DNA of 64,000 nt from Bacillus manliponensis (GTDB lineage Bacteria > Bacillota > Bacilli > Bacillales > Bacillaceae_G). Position numbers and translations under genes: made by a program. The stretch's first letter is position 1. Each line of letters begins with the position of its first letter. Below, in pieces: positions 56,127 to 64,000 of the stretch. The notes under the pieces are model-generated. The model saw only the letters and a list, made by a program, of their open reading frames with translations, had not been told where the DNA came from and made no database searches. Where the stretch lies: assembly GCF_000712595.1 (NCBI RefSeq), contig NZ_JOTN01000008.1, positions 124,001 to 188,000 of the forward strand. Direction: 5' to 3'.

Positions 56127-56186
56127 GAATCGAACCCACTAGAACCAGTCCTTAATGCTGGTGGCGCACCATTTGCCTTCCCCATT
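56116..56186 (-). tRNA. tRNA-like element or pseudo-tRNA, possible UAA anticodon
   Basis: On the minus strand: GGGG acceptor part (56083-56080 region of the arm at 56180-56183), D-arm GGC/GCC with a GG-containing loop, anticodon arm ACCAG/CTGGT around CATTAAGGA, and a T-arm GTGGGTTCGATTCCCAC that fits consensus. Defects are a short, mismatched acceptor (four GC pairs), a nine-base anticodon loop unless a C-A mismatch closes it, and no encoded CCA. With a seven-base loop the anticodon reads TAA. It recalls the pseudo-tRNA tRNA-Other described in B. cereus; identity not verified. Confidence 0.55.
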
Positions 56187-56240
56187 CATCAATTTGGAAT
56201 AAACATTCACGACACAAATTGATTATGGTTTCATTCAGTT

Positions 56241-56269
56241 TATAATCGTATAATACTTTATCTTGTCAA
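56241..56269 (-). promoter_or_regulatory. Promoter for the tRNA-like/GNAT transcript
   Basis: On the minus strand TTGACA (56269-56264), 17-bp spacer, ATTATA (56246-56241). Start would be near 56234, about 45 bases before the tRNA-like element. Confidence 0.65.
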
Positions 56270-56288
56270 AAAAATAAACAAGTTTTTT

Positions 56289-57410
56289 TTATTTTTTTTT
56301 GTAGATAATTTTCCCATTTATCATCGTTAGGACAGGCTTTGCTAAGTAGTGAAAAGGGTGGTGTGTCCATAAGGTTAAATCAGCATCTTTTTCTACTTCG
56401 ATGCTGCCAATTCTTTTTTCTAAACGTAAGTTGCGAGCGGGAATAATCGTAATTCCTTCTAGTGCTTTATGTTCGTCTAATCCTTCACGTACAGCTATTG
56501 ATGCACATACATTTAAATATTGAATGGGTGTGTAAGGATGATCGGTTGTGATGGAAACTTCAACACCGTTTTGTGACAGTGAGCTATATGTTTGCCATGA
56601 CTTATTTTTGAGTTCAATTTTTGACCTTCGTGTTAATGTTGGTCCAACAGATACTTGTAAGCTGTGGTGAGCGAGTTCTTCAGCAATTAAATGTCCTTCT
56701 GTACAATGCTCAATACGTAAATCAAGGTCAAATTCTTTTGCGAAACGAATAGCAGATAAAATATCATCTGCGCGGTGGGCGTGAGCACGGACTGGGATTT
56801 CACGGCGAAGCGCTTTCCGTATCGGAAGCATGCGAAAATCACTGTCACTTCCGCGATGTTTTGCTTCATAAAAGGCTTCGCGAAGCATTCCCATAATGCC
56901 CATTCGTGTAATTGATTCTTTCGTTCCATTACTATGAACTCGTTTTGGATTTTCCCCAAATGCAATCTTTAATCCAGCTGGTTCTTGAATAAGCATATGG
57001 TCAACGCAAGTACCAGCTGTTTTTAAAACGCAAGTTGTTCCACCGATTACATTTTGACTGCCCGGCATAATATGAACAGTCGTAATGCCGTGTTGAATAG
57101 CGTCTTGAAATGCGATATCGAATGGGTGAATGCCATCCACAGAACGAATATGTGGTGTCAGTACTTCAGCTGTTTCATTTGCATCATTTCCAGCCCAGCC
57201 GGTGCCTTCATCGTATAAACCAAGATGAGTATGGACGTCGACAAATCCAGGAAGAAGGTGGAGGGACCGGCCATCTATGACAGTCATATCTTCACTTTGT
57301 TCAATAGAACGATCAACTCCAATAATCTTTTCATGTTCTACTAATACGTCTCCTTGAAATTTCGGAGATGTAATTGGATAAACCATCGCTTGCTTAAATA
57401 ATATTTTCAT
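56289..57410 (-). CDS. Amidohydrolase-family protein
   Basis: 373 residues. Metal site HTHLGLYDEG near the N-terminus, HAHRADD mid-protein, EHCTEGH, and ITTDHPYTP with the catalytic Asp. An imidazolonepropionase/dihydroorotase-like fold is likely; substrate unknown. The ATG at 57410 is preferred to 57422 because ATGAGG gives correct spacing. Confidence 0.85.
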   Translation of the reverse strand: MKILFKQAMVYPITSPKFQGDVLVEHEKIIGVDRSIEQSEDMTVIDGRSLHLLPGFVDVHTHLGLYDEGTGWAGNDANETAEVLTPHIRSVDGIHPFDIAFQDAIQHGITTVHIMPGSQNVIGGTTCVLKTAGTCVDHMLIQEPAGLKIAFGENPKRVHSNGTKESITRMGIMGMLREAFYEAKHRGSDSDFRMLPIRKALRREIPVRAHAHRADDILSAIRFAKEFDLDLRIEHCTEGHLIAEELAHHSLQVSVGPTLTRRSKIELKNKSWQTYSSLSQNGVEVSITTDHPYTPIQYLNVCASIAVREGLDEHKALEGITIIPARNLRLEKRIGSIEVEKDADLTLWTHHPFHYLAKPVLTMINGKIIYKKK

Positions 57411-57531
57411 AGAAAACCTCATTTCCTCTACCTAATTAACTAAAAAGCAGAAGTTTTCGGCGAACAGCGCCTTTTTTAGGAGATATTTTAGGAATGTGAT
57501 ATTACTAATGGATATAGAAATAGGCTTCTTT

Positions 57532-58449
57532 TTATACGTAATATTGTTCTTTGGTTATAATTTGTTGCAGCGCTTCTTTTAAATAGGGAAAGGAGTGCTT
57601 AAATCCATGTTGCATGGCTTTATTTGGGATAACATGTTGTCCTTGCAAGACGAGTATACTCATTTCACCAAGCAATGCTTGTAATGCAAATGATGGAATA
57701 GGGAGCCAATGAGGGCGATGTATCACTTGTGCGATGGTTTTTCCAAACTCTTTCATCGTCGCAGGCTTAGGCGAGGTGATGTTAAGAGCGCCTTGTATTT
57801 CTTTTGTCTCCATTGCAAAATGAATCATTCGAATAGCATCTTCAAGATGAATCCATGATAGCCATTGCTTACCAGATCCGACTGTTCCCCCAATAAAAAA
57901 TTGATAAGGAAGTAACATCTTAGAAAGGGCTCCTCCATCTTTTCCGAGTACAATACCAAATCTCGCGTAAATAGTACGAACCCCAAAAGATGCAGCTTCG
58001 CTTGCTTCTTCTTCCCATTGTTTCACAGTATGTGCTAAAAAGTCGGGTCCGTGTTCTTCTGTATGCTCCGTGAAACTTTTTATTTCCGACGTTCCATAAT
58101 ACCCAATTGCACTGGCATTAATAAAAGTATGTGGTTTTATTTCTAGCTTTTGTAATTGTTTAATGAGTTGCTTCGTTGTATGCGTGCGACTTATTAAAAT
58201 ATGTTCTTTCTGCTTTGCTGTCCACCTTTTGTTGTTTAGAGACTCTCCAGCTAAATTAATAACAACATCTACAGAAGACAGAGGAAATGTTTTTGTATTT
58301 GCATTCCATTGTACATAATGAATGTTAGGGTGAGGATGCTCTTCATACGGTTGACGAGTGAGAATATATACGTTCCAACCTTTTTTACTTAAAAAATTTG
58401 ATAGTGCTTTTCCTATAAATCCAGTTCCACCAGTAATTGCAACTTTCAC
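57532..58449 (-). CDS. yfhF: NAD(P)-dependent epimerase, TIGR01777/YfhF family
   Basis: 305 residues. Rossmann motif ITGGTGFIGKAL at the N-terminus; INLAGESLNNKRWT, SAIGYYGTS and a DUF1731 C-terminus (HWLPIPSFALQALLGEM) define the family. The GTG start at 58449 follows AAGGAGGAATTTCCA. Divergent from recX, as in B. subtilis. Confidence 0.9.
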   Translation of the reverse strand: MKVAITGGTGFIGKALSNFLSKKGWNVYILTRQPYEEHPHPNIHYVQWNANTKTFPLSSVDVVINLAGESLNNKRWTAKQKEHILISRTHTTKQLIKQLQKLEIKPHTFINASAIGYYGTSEIKSFTEHTEEHGPDFLAHTVKQWEEEASEAASFGVRTIYARFGIVLGKDGGALSKMLLPYQFFIGGTVGSGKQWLSWIHLEDAIRMIHFAMETKEIQGALNITSPKPATMKEFGKTIAQVIHRPHWLPIPSFALQALLGEMSILVLQGQHVIPNKAMQHGFKHSFPYLKEALQQIITKEQYYV

Positions 58450-58531
58450 TGGAAATTCCTCCTTATTATATATATTCACGATAACGAAATTTGTTTCACA
58501 ACTATGCTAAAATAGTAGTGAGGTGAAGAGT

Positions 58532-59344
58532 ATGGCTGTCATTACAAAAATAGAAGTACAAAAGCGAACGAAAGAGCGATTCAATATTTATATTGATAAG
58601 GGACAAGGAGAAGAATATGGCTTTAGTGTCGATCAAGTTACTTTAATTAAACATGGTTTACAAAAAGGAATCGAAATTGATGACATAGAGCTAACAAGTA
58701 TTTTATACGATGAAGAAGTGCAAAAGTCCTATTTACAAGCAATATCTTATTTGTCCTATCAGATGAGAACAAAGAAAGAAATAGAAGAATACTTAAGAAA
58801 AAAAGAATTTGGGCAAGCCATCATCTCAGAAGTCATTTCAAAACTACTGCATAATCGCTACATTAATGATAAAGAGTATGCCATTTCATACGTGCGGACA
58901 CATAGTAATGTGAATCGTAAGGGACCGGTAGTTATTAGTCGTGAACTCTTCAGTAAAGGTGTTTCTGATACGATTATTACGTATAGTCTACAGGAGTATC
59001 CAAAAGAGAAGCAAATTGAAAATGCTTTTGATATTATTGAGAAAAAGAAGAAATCGTATAAGAAGCATTCGTTTTTACAAATGAAACAAAAGTTAGAAGA
59101 AATGTTAGTACGTAAAGGTTATAGCCGTGATGTAATTGGGATATGTTTAGAGGAATTGAAGGATGAACAAGATGATACACAGCAGCAAGAAGCGCTTATC
59201 TATCATGGGAATAAGTATCACGAAAAGTATAAAAAGCATGATGGCTGGACGTACGAGAACAAAATGAAGCAGGCTTTATATCGAAAAGGATTTTCGATTG
59301 AAGATATAGAGGGATTTTTACAAATGAAACGTGAAGAGGGATGA
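58532..59344 (+). CDS. recX: Regulatory protein RecX
   Basis: 270 residues, the normal Bacillus length; modulates RecA filaments. Three-helix repeats are visible, for example SYLSYQMRTKKEIEEYLRKKEF and NRYINDKEYAISYVR. The start at 58532 follows GAGGTGAAGAGT. Its end touches the yfhH ribosome site (8 bp gap). Confidence 0.93.
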   Translation: MAVITKIEVQKRTKERFNIYIDKGQGEEYGFSVDQVTLIKHGLQKGIEIDDIELTSILYDEEVQKSYLQAISYLSYQMRTKKEIEEYLRKKEFGQAIISEVISKLLHNRYINDKEYAISYVRTHSNVNRKGPVVISRELFSKGVSDTIITYSLQEYPKEKQIENAFDIIEKKKKSYKKHSFLQMKQKLEEMLVRKGYSRDVIGICLEELKDEQDDTQQQEALIYHGNKYHEKYKKHDGWTYENKMKQALYRKGFSIEDIEGFLQMKREEG

Positions 59345-59351
59345 GGAGACT

Positions 59352-59672
59352 ATGATAAATACACCAAAACGTTATAGTGAAATGACGGAGCATGAATTAC
59401 GAATGGAAGTTGGTATGTTAAAGGAGAAGGCAACGAAAGCAGAACAGCTAGGGATTGTAAATGAATTTGATGTATTAATGAGAAAGATTGCAATGGCTCG
59501 TGCTTATATGATAGATGTGAATGAATTTGCAGTGGGAGAAACATATGAGCTTGCGGAAGAGCCAGGAGTACATTTTACAATTACGTATTTTAATGGTGTA
59601 TTCGCCTGGGGATATAAACAAGGTGAGAAAGAGGAAATTGGTATCCCAATCTCTCTACTACAAAAGAAATAA
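59352..59672 (+). CDS. yfhH: DUF1811-family protein YfhH
   Basis: 106 residues. KRYSEMTEHELRMEVGMLKEKATKAEQLG helices are followed by a C-terminal SH3-like barrel (FAVGETYELAEEPGVHFTI). The start at 59352 follows GAGGGATGAGGAGACT. Directly after recX. Function unknown. Confidence 0.9.
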   Translation: MINTPKRYSEMTEHELRMEVGMLKEKATKAEQLGIVNEFDVLMRKIAMARAYMIDVNEFAVGETYELAEEPGVHFTITYFNGVFAWGYKQGEKEEIGIPISLLQKK

Positions 59673-59673
59673 A

Positions 59674-59701
59674 ACCTAGAGAAGATTATCTTCTCTAGGT
59701 C
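59674..59701 (+). terminator. Hairpin after yfhH
   Basis: ACCTAGAGAAG and CTTCTCTAGGT around a five-base loop; T-run short. Confidence 0.75.
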
Positions 59702-59735
59702 TCATTCTCGCAGGTGTTAATAAAGTGTTAGCATA

Positions 59736-59888
59736 TTAAAATTGACGCTTTTTAGCTTCGTTTGCCAAAATAATGAGGGCTTGCGTTTGTTGTGTTTGTC
59801 CATTTACTTGTGCTTTTGCATGTTTTGGACGTGTCCACGTATGGTTAAACAATTGAGAACGACGGTCTAAATGATCACGATAGCTCAC
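59736..59888 (-). CDS. ypzG: YpzG-family small protein
   Basis: 50 residues, SYRDHLDRRSQLFNHTWTRP followed by KHAKAQVNGQTQQTQALIIL. The pattern is YpzG-like. GTG start at 59888 with GAGGTG upstream. Probably sporulation-linked, given the neighbouring sspK (inference). Confidence 0.83.
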   Translation of the reverse strand: MSYRDHLDRRSQLFNHTWTRPKHAKAQVNGQTQQTQALIILANEAKKRQF

Positions 59889-59935
59889 ACGTATCACCTC
59901 GTTTAGGAAGTTTGTTCAAAATGATAAAATATTAG

Positions 59936-60094
59936 TTACTCTTCCTCATTGTTTGCAGCACGCATACGTTCTTGAGGATGCGTATTGATTGTGCCATTGG
60001 GTCTTTTGGAAGCAAACTGAGATTTTGCTTTCGCTGGACCGTTCATCTTGCTGTTGTTTTTGGATTCAGACCAAATTTCAGCTTGTTTGCCCAA
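59936..60094 (-). CDS. sspK: Small acid-soluble spore protein K
   Basis: 52 residues: [15 protein letters not shown], then [20 protein letters not shown], nearly the standard SspK. The TTG start at 60094 follows GAGGAGGCGTTTTTC. Minor SASP made in the forespore. Confidence 0.92.
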   Translation of the reverse strand: MGKQAEIWSESKNNSKMNGPAKAKSQFASKRPNGTINTHPQERMRAANNEEE

Positions 60095-60222
60095 GAAAAA
60101 CGCCTCCTCATTATCATTTGATACTTGCTAAGAAGTATCAGTTATAGAATGTGCAATATAATAAAAAATATCCTTTATCAGATAAGAAAGAGAAAGAAAA
60201 AGCAAAAGAAGGAGTAATCTAT

Positions 60223-60489
60223 ATGAACGATATGATTGAAAAATTAACGAATGAGCTACTTGAAAAGAATAGTATGCTTTCATCTTCTCAAGCAAGAGCT
60301 TGGATTGAACTATTGTGGGAAGATTTTCAGGCGACGTATGCAAAGACAGGGAGTTACCACGGTGAAGAGATGACGGAAAATGTTGTGAGGGCATGGATCC
60401 AAAATCATGGTCCACGTTTACATGAAATTCGTACAAACAATCCGAAATACGCTCATTTAATTAATCGAGATGATCATACAACACATTAA
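60223..60489 (+). CDS. yfhJ: WVELL protein YfhJ
   Basis: 88 residues. The eponymous motif appears as RAWIELLWEDFQATYAKTG. The start at 60223 follows AGAAGGAGTAATCTAT; frame upstream lacks a ribosome site. Function unknown. Confidence 0.88.
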   Translation: MNDMIEKLTNELLEKNSMLSSSQARAWIELLWEDFQATYAKTGSYHGEEMTENVVRAWIQNHGPRLHEIRTNNPKYAHLINRDDHTTH

Positions 60490-60515
60490 AAGACGACCAA
60501 TCTTGGTCGTCTTTT
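60488..60515. terminator. Bidirectional terminator
   Basis: AAAAGACGACCAA and TTGGTCGTCTTTT between convergent yfhJ and yfhP. Confidence 0.88.
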
Positions 60516-61494
60516 AATTTGGAAGTAATTCTAATTTTTTTCTTAATTTTTCCTCGCTGAAAATCCAGCCTGTATAGGAGCTAATGATGTTTAGATCATG
60601 ATCGAGCTGTACAATTGCAACGAAAGGATAAAAATCTTTGCTACGGTATCGTAAATCAATAAAACGCACTTCGTAATGGTCGGTATGATCAAAAATATCC
60701 CACCGGTATACAGGTGAAAATGATAAAAAGGCAGATATGTTTTCATCTTGTTTAGCAGCTGCTATCACTTTGTTATTTGGTAATGGAACTCGCTCGAATT
60801 TGTCATATACCATAACATGACCGCGACGAAAACGAGCTACGTAATAATATTTTTTCGTAACAATTGCTAAATGATATTGATAAAAACGATACGATGGTGA
60901 AATAATGACTTGTTCAACATCTTCAAATCGTTTATAGATAATGGTTTTAATATTTTGACGCATCACGATACGACCGACGTAATACACAATCATTAAGACA
61001 TAAGCCGCAGCGCTAACATAACCTTTATGTGCTCCAATTAGTATACAAACGATGGCTAGCGTATGAATAAAGAAAATGACAGTATCAAATGTATTGATAA
61101 TACCAAGTGCGATCCATCTTTTTGTAAATGGTCGTAGTGCTTGTGTTCCATAGGCGTTAAAAATATCAACAAATACGTGTAGAAAAACAGAGAGAAAAGA
61201 CCATAACAATAGATGAAGATAAGGGGTCTCTGGAAAGAAAAATAAGGTGAGCCCACTTATAAGAAAAGACCAGAGAATAACAGCTGGAACAGAATGAGTA
61301 ATGCCGCGATGATTGCGTATATAGGTTGCGTTATTACGCAGTTTTAAGACAGTATCAATATCAGGAACGTTTGAACCGGCAATAGTGGCAAGCATGACAG
61401 CTTGTGGACCGAATTCACTTTGACTAATGGCAGGATCTAATGTTGCTAATCCCCCTAATGTTACGCCCATAACGAGATGAGTAGCCGTGTCCAT
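60514..61494 (-). CDS. yfhP: YfhP-family membrane-bound metal-dependent hydrolase
   Basis: 326 residues. MDTATHLVMGVTLGGLA with SNVPDIDTVLKLRN and NHRGITHS are the DUF457/YdjM-type motifs, whose His and Asp residues should bind metal. About five membrane segments follow, then a soluble C-terminal domain. B. subtilis YfhP represses yfhQ (mutY) region genes by some reports; activity unproven. Confidence 0.87.
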   Translation of the reverse strand: MDTATHLVMGVTLGGLATLDPAISQSEFGPQAVMLATIAGSNVPDIDTVLKLRNNATYIRNHRGITHSVPAVILWSFLISGLTLFFFPETPYLHLLLWSFLSVFLHVFVDIFNAYGTQALRPFTKRWIALGIINTFDTVIFFIHTLAIVCILIGAHKGYVSAAAYVLMIVYYVGRIVMRQNIKTIIYKRFEDVEQVIISPSYRFYQYHLAIVTKKYYYVARFRRGHVMVYDKFERVPLPNNKVIAAAKQDENISAFLSFSPVYRWDIFDHTDHYEVRFIDLRYRSKDFYPFVAIVQLDHDLNIISSYTGWIFSEEKLRKKLELLPN

Positions 61495-61554
61495 AACAAC
61501 ACCTCCATTTTGTATTAATGTAACTCTTTTTATTCAATATCTCAACAATTTCAC

Positions 61555-61650
61555 TTTATCCCGCATTAACAGTCAGTAAAAGCTCGATTGGTCGGGCCAA
61601 CCCTCACTGGGGGATGAAGAATCCCCCTGCTGAGTGAAATTTCACTGTAT
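61555..61650 (+). repeat. bcr1 repeat, internally shortened (96 bp)
   Basis: TTTATCCCGCATTAACAGTC at the left and GTGAAATTTCACTGTAT at the right, with CACTGGGGGATG and ATCCCCCTGCTGAG hairpin arms. Left PolyA arm CCCACCTC...AGGTGGGAG is missing. No gene in the remaining gap to 61825. Confidence 0.8.
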
Positions 61651-61825
61651 TTAGATTCTGTAAAAGGAATCAGTGCATATTCATTTTGAAATAAAATAGC
61701 AATCACTCATCGTATTAGAGGATGAGTAGTTCTATGCGTTAAAAAAAGGAAGCTTCTTCATACTTAAATTTTTTCCTAAAATCTTTATAATAGTACGTAT
61801 ATGTAAAAAATGAGGGGGACCAAGT

Positions 61826-62920
61826 TTGAAGCTTGAAGTATTACATGATTTTCATATAGAGCAGTTTCAACATGATTTAATTGGTTGGTTTGAAGAAGAG
61901 CAGCGTGATTTACCGTGGCGTATTAATAAAGACCCATACCGTGTTTGGGTTTCGGAAATTATGCTTCAGCAAACGAGAGTAGAGGCGGTAAAACCATACT
62001 ACGCCAATTTTATGGAAAAATTCCCAACGTTAGAAGCGCTTGCAGGTGCGGAAGATGAGGAAGTATTAAAAGCGTGGGAAGGCCTTGGGTATTATTCAAG
62101 AGCGAGAAATTTACATGCAGCTGTAAAGGAAGTAAAAGAACAGTACGGTGGGAAAGTACCAAACGATGTGAAAGAAATCGGGAAATTAAAAGGTGTTGGC
62201 CCATATACGAAAGGTGCGATTTTAAGTATTGCATACGGTATACCAGAACCAGCTGTAGATGGAAATGTCATGCGGGTATTATCTCGTATTTTATCGATTT
62301 GGGATGATATTGCAAAGCCGAAAACACGAAAAATCTTTGAAGATATTGTACGCGAAATTATTTCAAAAGAAAATCCATCTTATTTTAATCAAGGATTAAT
62401 GGAATTAGGAGCGCTTATTTGTACACCGAAAAGTCCATCTTGTTTGCTGTGTCCAGTACGTGAACATTGCCACGGTTTTATGGAGGGTGTTCAAAAAGAA
62501 TTACCTGTAAAAAGTAAGGCGAAAGCGCCCAAGAAAGTTCCAATTGTAGCAGCTGTATTGCAAACAGAGGATGGGAAATATGTAGTGAATAAAAGACCAA
62601 GTACAGGACTACTTGCGAACATGTGGGAATTCCCGAACGTTGAAATGAGTGCAAGTAGTCGTAGCCATAAACAACAGCTTGTTGATTATGCAAATGAAGT
62701 ATTTTCACTCCCTGTATGTATTGATGACTATGCAATGAATGTGGAACATACATTTACACATCGTACGTGGGATATTTTTGTATTTTATGGAACGGTAACA
62801 GGACCTATTAGTGAAAATGATACATTAAAGACCGTTTCCCCAGAAGAATTTGAGCGTCTTCCAGTTTCAAAATCGCATAAAATAATTTTTGATGAATGTG
62901 TGAAAAAGCTCCAGCCATAA
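61826..62920 (+). CDS. mutY: A/G-specific adenine glycosylase
   Basis: 364 residues; removes A opposite 8-oxoG. LPWR and [17 protein letters not shown] near the N-terminus, helix-hairpin-helix [12 protein letters not shown], catalytic Asp in VDGNVMRV, and a 4Fe-4S set [17 protein letters not shown]. The C-terminal Nudix-like domain holds NMWEFPNVE. The TTG start follows GAGGGGGACCAAG. Matches yfhQ position. Confidence 0.94.
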   Translation: MKLEVLHDFHIEQFQHDLIGWFEEEQRDLPWRINKDPYRVWVSEIMLQQTRVEAVKPYYANFMEKFPTLEALAGAEDEEVLKAWEGLGYYSRARNLHAAVKEVKEQYGGKVPNDVKEIGKLKGVGPYTKGAILSIAYGIPEPAVDGNVMRVLSRILSIWDDIAKPKTRKIFEDIVREIISKENPSYFNQGLMELGALICTPKSPSCLLCPVREHCHGFMEGVQKELPVKSKAKAPKKVPIVAAVLQTEDGKYVVNKRPSTGLLANMWEFPNVEMSASSRSHKQQLVDYANEVFSLPVCIDDYAMNVEHTFTHRTWDIFVFYGTVTGPISENDTLKTVSPEEFERLPVSKSHKIIFDECVKKLQP

Positions 62921-62934
62921 TGGCTGGAGCTTTT
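62903..62934. terminator. Terminator overlapping the mutY stop
   Basis: AAAAAGCTCCAGCCA and TGGCTGGAGCTTTT; the stop codon is the loop. Serves yfhS on the other strand too. Confidence 0.88.
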
Positions 62935-63157
62935 AATCTGCAATAATTTTTGTTCCGTGTGTCCAATCTGCTTCGCTTCTTTTTAAACCACCACGTGCTT
63001 CAACTTCTTTTACAATCTCTTTGTAGATGGTTTGTCCTTCTGCATTTAAATACGGCATAATTTGTTGCAAAGAATGGTGAAAATGCATTAGCTCATCTTG
63101 TGTCCACTCATCTTTTGAAGTCATGGATAACTCTGTCATATCGCGTCCAACATACAT
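62933..63157 (-). CDS. yfhS: YfhS-like protein
   Basis: 74 residues, the length of B. subtilis YfhS. MYVGRDMTELSMTSKDEW then LMHFHHSLQQIMPYLN. The start at 63157 follows ATGGAGGTGTATTCC. Sits between mutY and sspE as in B. subtilis. Function unknown. Confidence 0.82.
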   Translation of the reverse strand: MYVGRDMTELSMTSKDEWTQDELMHFHHSLQQIMPYLNAEGQTIYKEIVKEVEARGGLKRSEADWTHGTKIIAD

Positions 63158-63295
63158 GGAATACACCTCCATCGTGATTAGTTTGAATGAACTTATTTTT
63201 CAATATGCGTAAAAAATAAAATTCTTTTTTTTTATAAATTAAACGGATATATTCGGATCATCTTGGTTACATTATCAGTTGTGGAGGTGAGAAGA

Positions 63296-63493
63296 ATGAA
63301 TAACAACAAACAACAAAACCATGGAAAGCAAGCTTCAGGAGCTAGCATCCAAAGCGTACAACAACAAAACGCTAACTTTGGTACAGAATTCTCAACTGAA
63401 AATGCTGCGCATCAAGCTGCACAAGCAGCGAAAAAATCACAAGCTTCTGCAAACGCGCAGAACGCTCAAGGTTCTCAAAACGCTCAAGAATAA
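63296..63493 (+). CDS. sspE: Gamma-type small acid-soluble spore protein, short form
   Basis: 65 residues, Gln/Asn/Ala-rich, without hydrophobic core. It has one GPR-protease-like site NANFGTEFSTEN; Bacillus SspE proteins usually have two such repeats and 84-95 residues. Serves as amino-acid store in spores. The ATG follows GTGGAGGTGAGAAGA. A strong terminator follows. Confidence 0.9.
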   Translation: MNNNKQQNHGKQASGASIQSVQQQNANFGTEFSTENAAHQAAQAAKKSQASANAQNAQGSQNAQE

Positions 63494-63498
63494 CAGCG

Positions 63499-63530
63499 AA
63501 AGCACCCCTTACATACGAGGGGTGCTTTTT
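63499..63530 (+). terminator. Terminator of sspE
   Basis: AAAGCACCCCTT and GAGGGGTGCTTTTT. Confidence 0.92.
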
Positions 63531-63671
63531 CAGTTTGGGATTATATAGGTAAAAAACTGTATAAATTATGGATAACGACATAACTTCTAATGAGTCAACA
63601 AATGTAGTCAAAGGAAAAGAAGCTTGTAATTCGAAAATATGTAGTAGGTAATCACAAAGAGGAGGAACGTA

Positions 63672-63926
63672 ATGAATTTGTTTGATAACCTTGTTGGAGA
63701 ACAGCTAAAGACAATGGATGAATTGTTAAAGTTACAAACACACTTAGAGCATTATCAGCAAATTATTAATAGTAAAAATGAAAAAACAGATACGAAAGAG
63801 CTTCATTTTATTCGGCAAGAAATATTAAAAACAGAGTTAGAGCTCAAAGCCTTACAGGAGAAGTTTGAAAAACAAACAAAAGCAGTCATTCAATCGTTTG
63901 AGAACGAAAAGGCTATTTCAGGATAA
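63672..63926 (+). CDS. ygaB: YgaB-family protein
   Basis: 84 residues forming a predicted coiled coil: MNLFDNLVGEQLKTMDELLK, then long Glu/Lys-rich heptads to KAVIQSFENEKA. Follows sspE as in B. subtilis. The ATG follows AGAGGAGGAACGTA. The last 74 bases of the window after it hold only upstream DNA of the next gene. Confidence 0.87.
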   Translation: MNLFDNLVGEQLKTMDELLKLQTHLEHYQQIINSKNEKTDTKELHFIRQEILKTELELKALQEKFEKQTKAVIQSFENEKAISG

Positions 63927-64000
63927 GAAGAGCGCTTTAGTTTTAAAATTGTGACAAAAACGCTATAATAAAGAGAAAAAGTGAATACGGCTCAGTAAAT

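Noticed and set aside
56116-56186. Functional tRNA-Leu(UAA)
   Set aside because: Acceptor stem is too short and mismatched, the long variable arm of tRNA-Leu is absent and no CCA is encoded.

Overview
The window is chromosomal DNA of a Bacillus cereus-group bacterium. It is AT-rich, uses Bacillus-type AGGAGG ribosome sites with ATG, GTG and TTG starts, and carries spore genes (sspK, sspE, pdaA) and several riboswitches. It also holds about ten full, partial or degenerate copies of a repeat ending in TTTAT, which I recognise as the B. cereus-group-specific bcr1 element. Gene order in two blocks matches the B. subtilis yfk/yfj and yfh regions, so most of the window is conserved vertical backbone with small insertions.

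Layout. 1-3.5 kb: 5' part of topB (minus), then a TPP riboswitch driving thiM-thiE. 3.5-7.5 kb: a Dcu-type C4-dicarboxylate transporter (minus), a c-di-GMP-I riboswitch in front of a chemoreceptor, and a small haem-oxidase-like membrane protein that looks internally shortened and ends in a bcr1 remnant. 7.6-13.5 kb: a TPP-controlled thiamin-precursor ABC operon (thiXYZ) and a SAM-riboswitch-controlled methionine ABC operon (metQ-metN-metI). 13.5-23 kb: accessory region with a secreted GH18 chitinase, a surface protein with twenty-residue cell-wall-binding repeats and a C39-type peptidase domain, small proteins, and a TetR/MFS pair that shares an operator motif.

23-38.4 kb: T-box plus proS, then the yfkK-J-I-H / chaA-yfkD-yfkAB / pdaA / rlmCD block, interrupted by transporters and bcr1 copies and including a class I fumarase. 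38.4-43.3 kb: an islet with a large perfect hairpin, a Fur box, a four-gene siderophore ABC operon whose codon use differs from its neighbours, and a transposase relic. 43.3-55 kb: truA, an M20 peptidase, glutaminase, a NagE/PtsG-type PTS with two cre-like sites, pflB-pflA with a long bcr1 wedged between them, and ugtP.

55-64 kb: yfhE, a candidate small RNA, a GNAT gene preceded by a tRNA-like element, an amidohydrolase, and the yfh block (yfhF-recX-yfhH, ypzG, sspK, yfhJ, yfhP, mutY, yfhS, sspE, ygaB).

Most interesting signals: (i) the tRNA-like sequence with its own promoter in the GNAT leader, whose T-arm overlaps a competing long hairpin; (ii) a long form of bcr1 carrying a 120-bp self-complementary insert, in two copies; (iii) two unlinked intergenic sequences that share a conserved block and look like one small-RNA family; (iv) the siderophore islet. 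I saw no prophage, CRISPR array, rRNA or intact insertion sequence.
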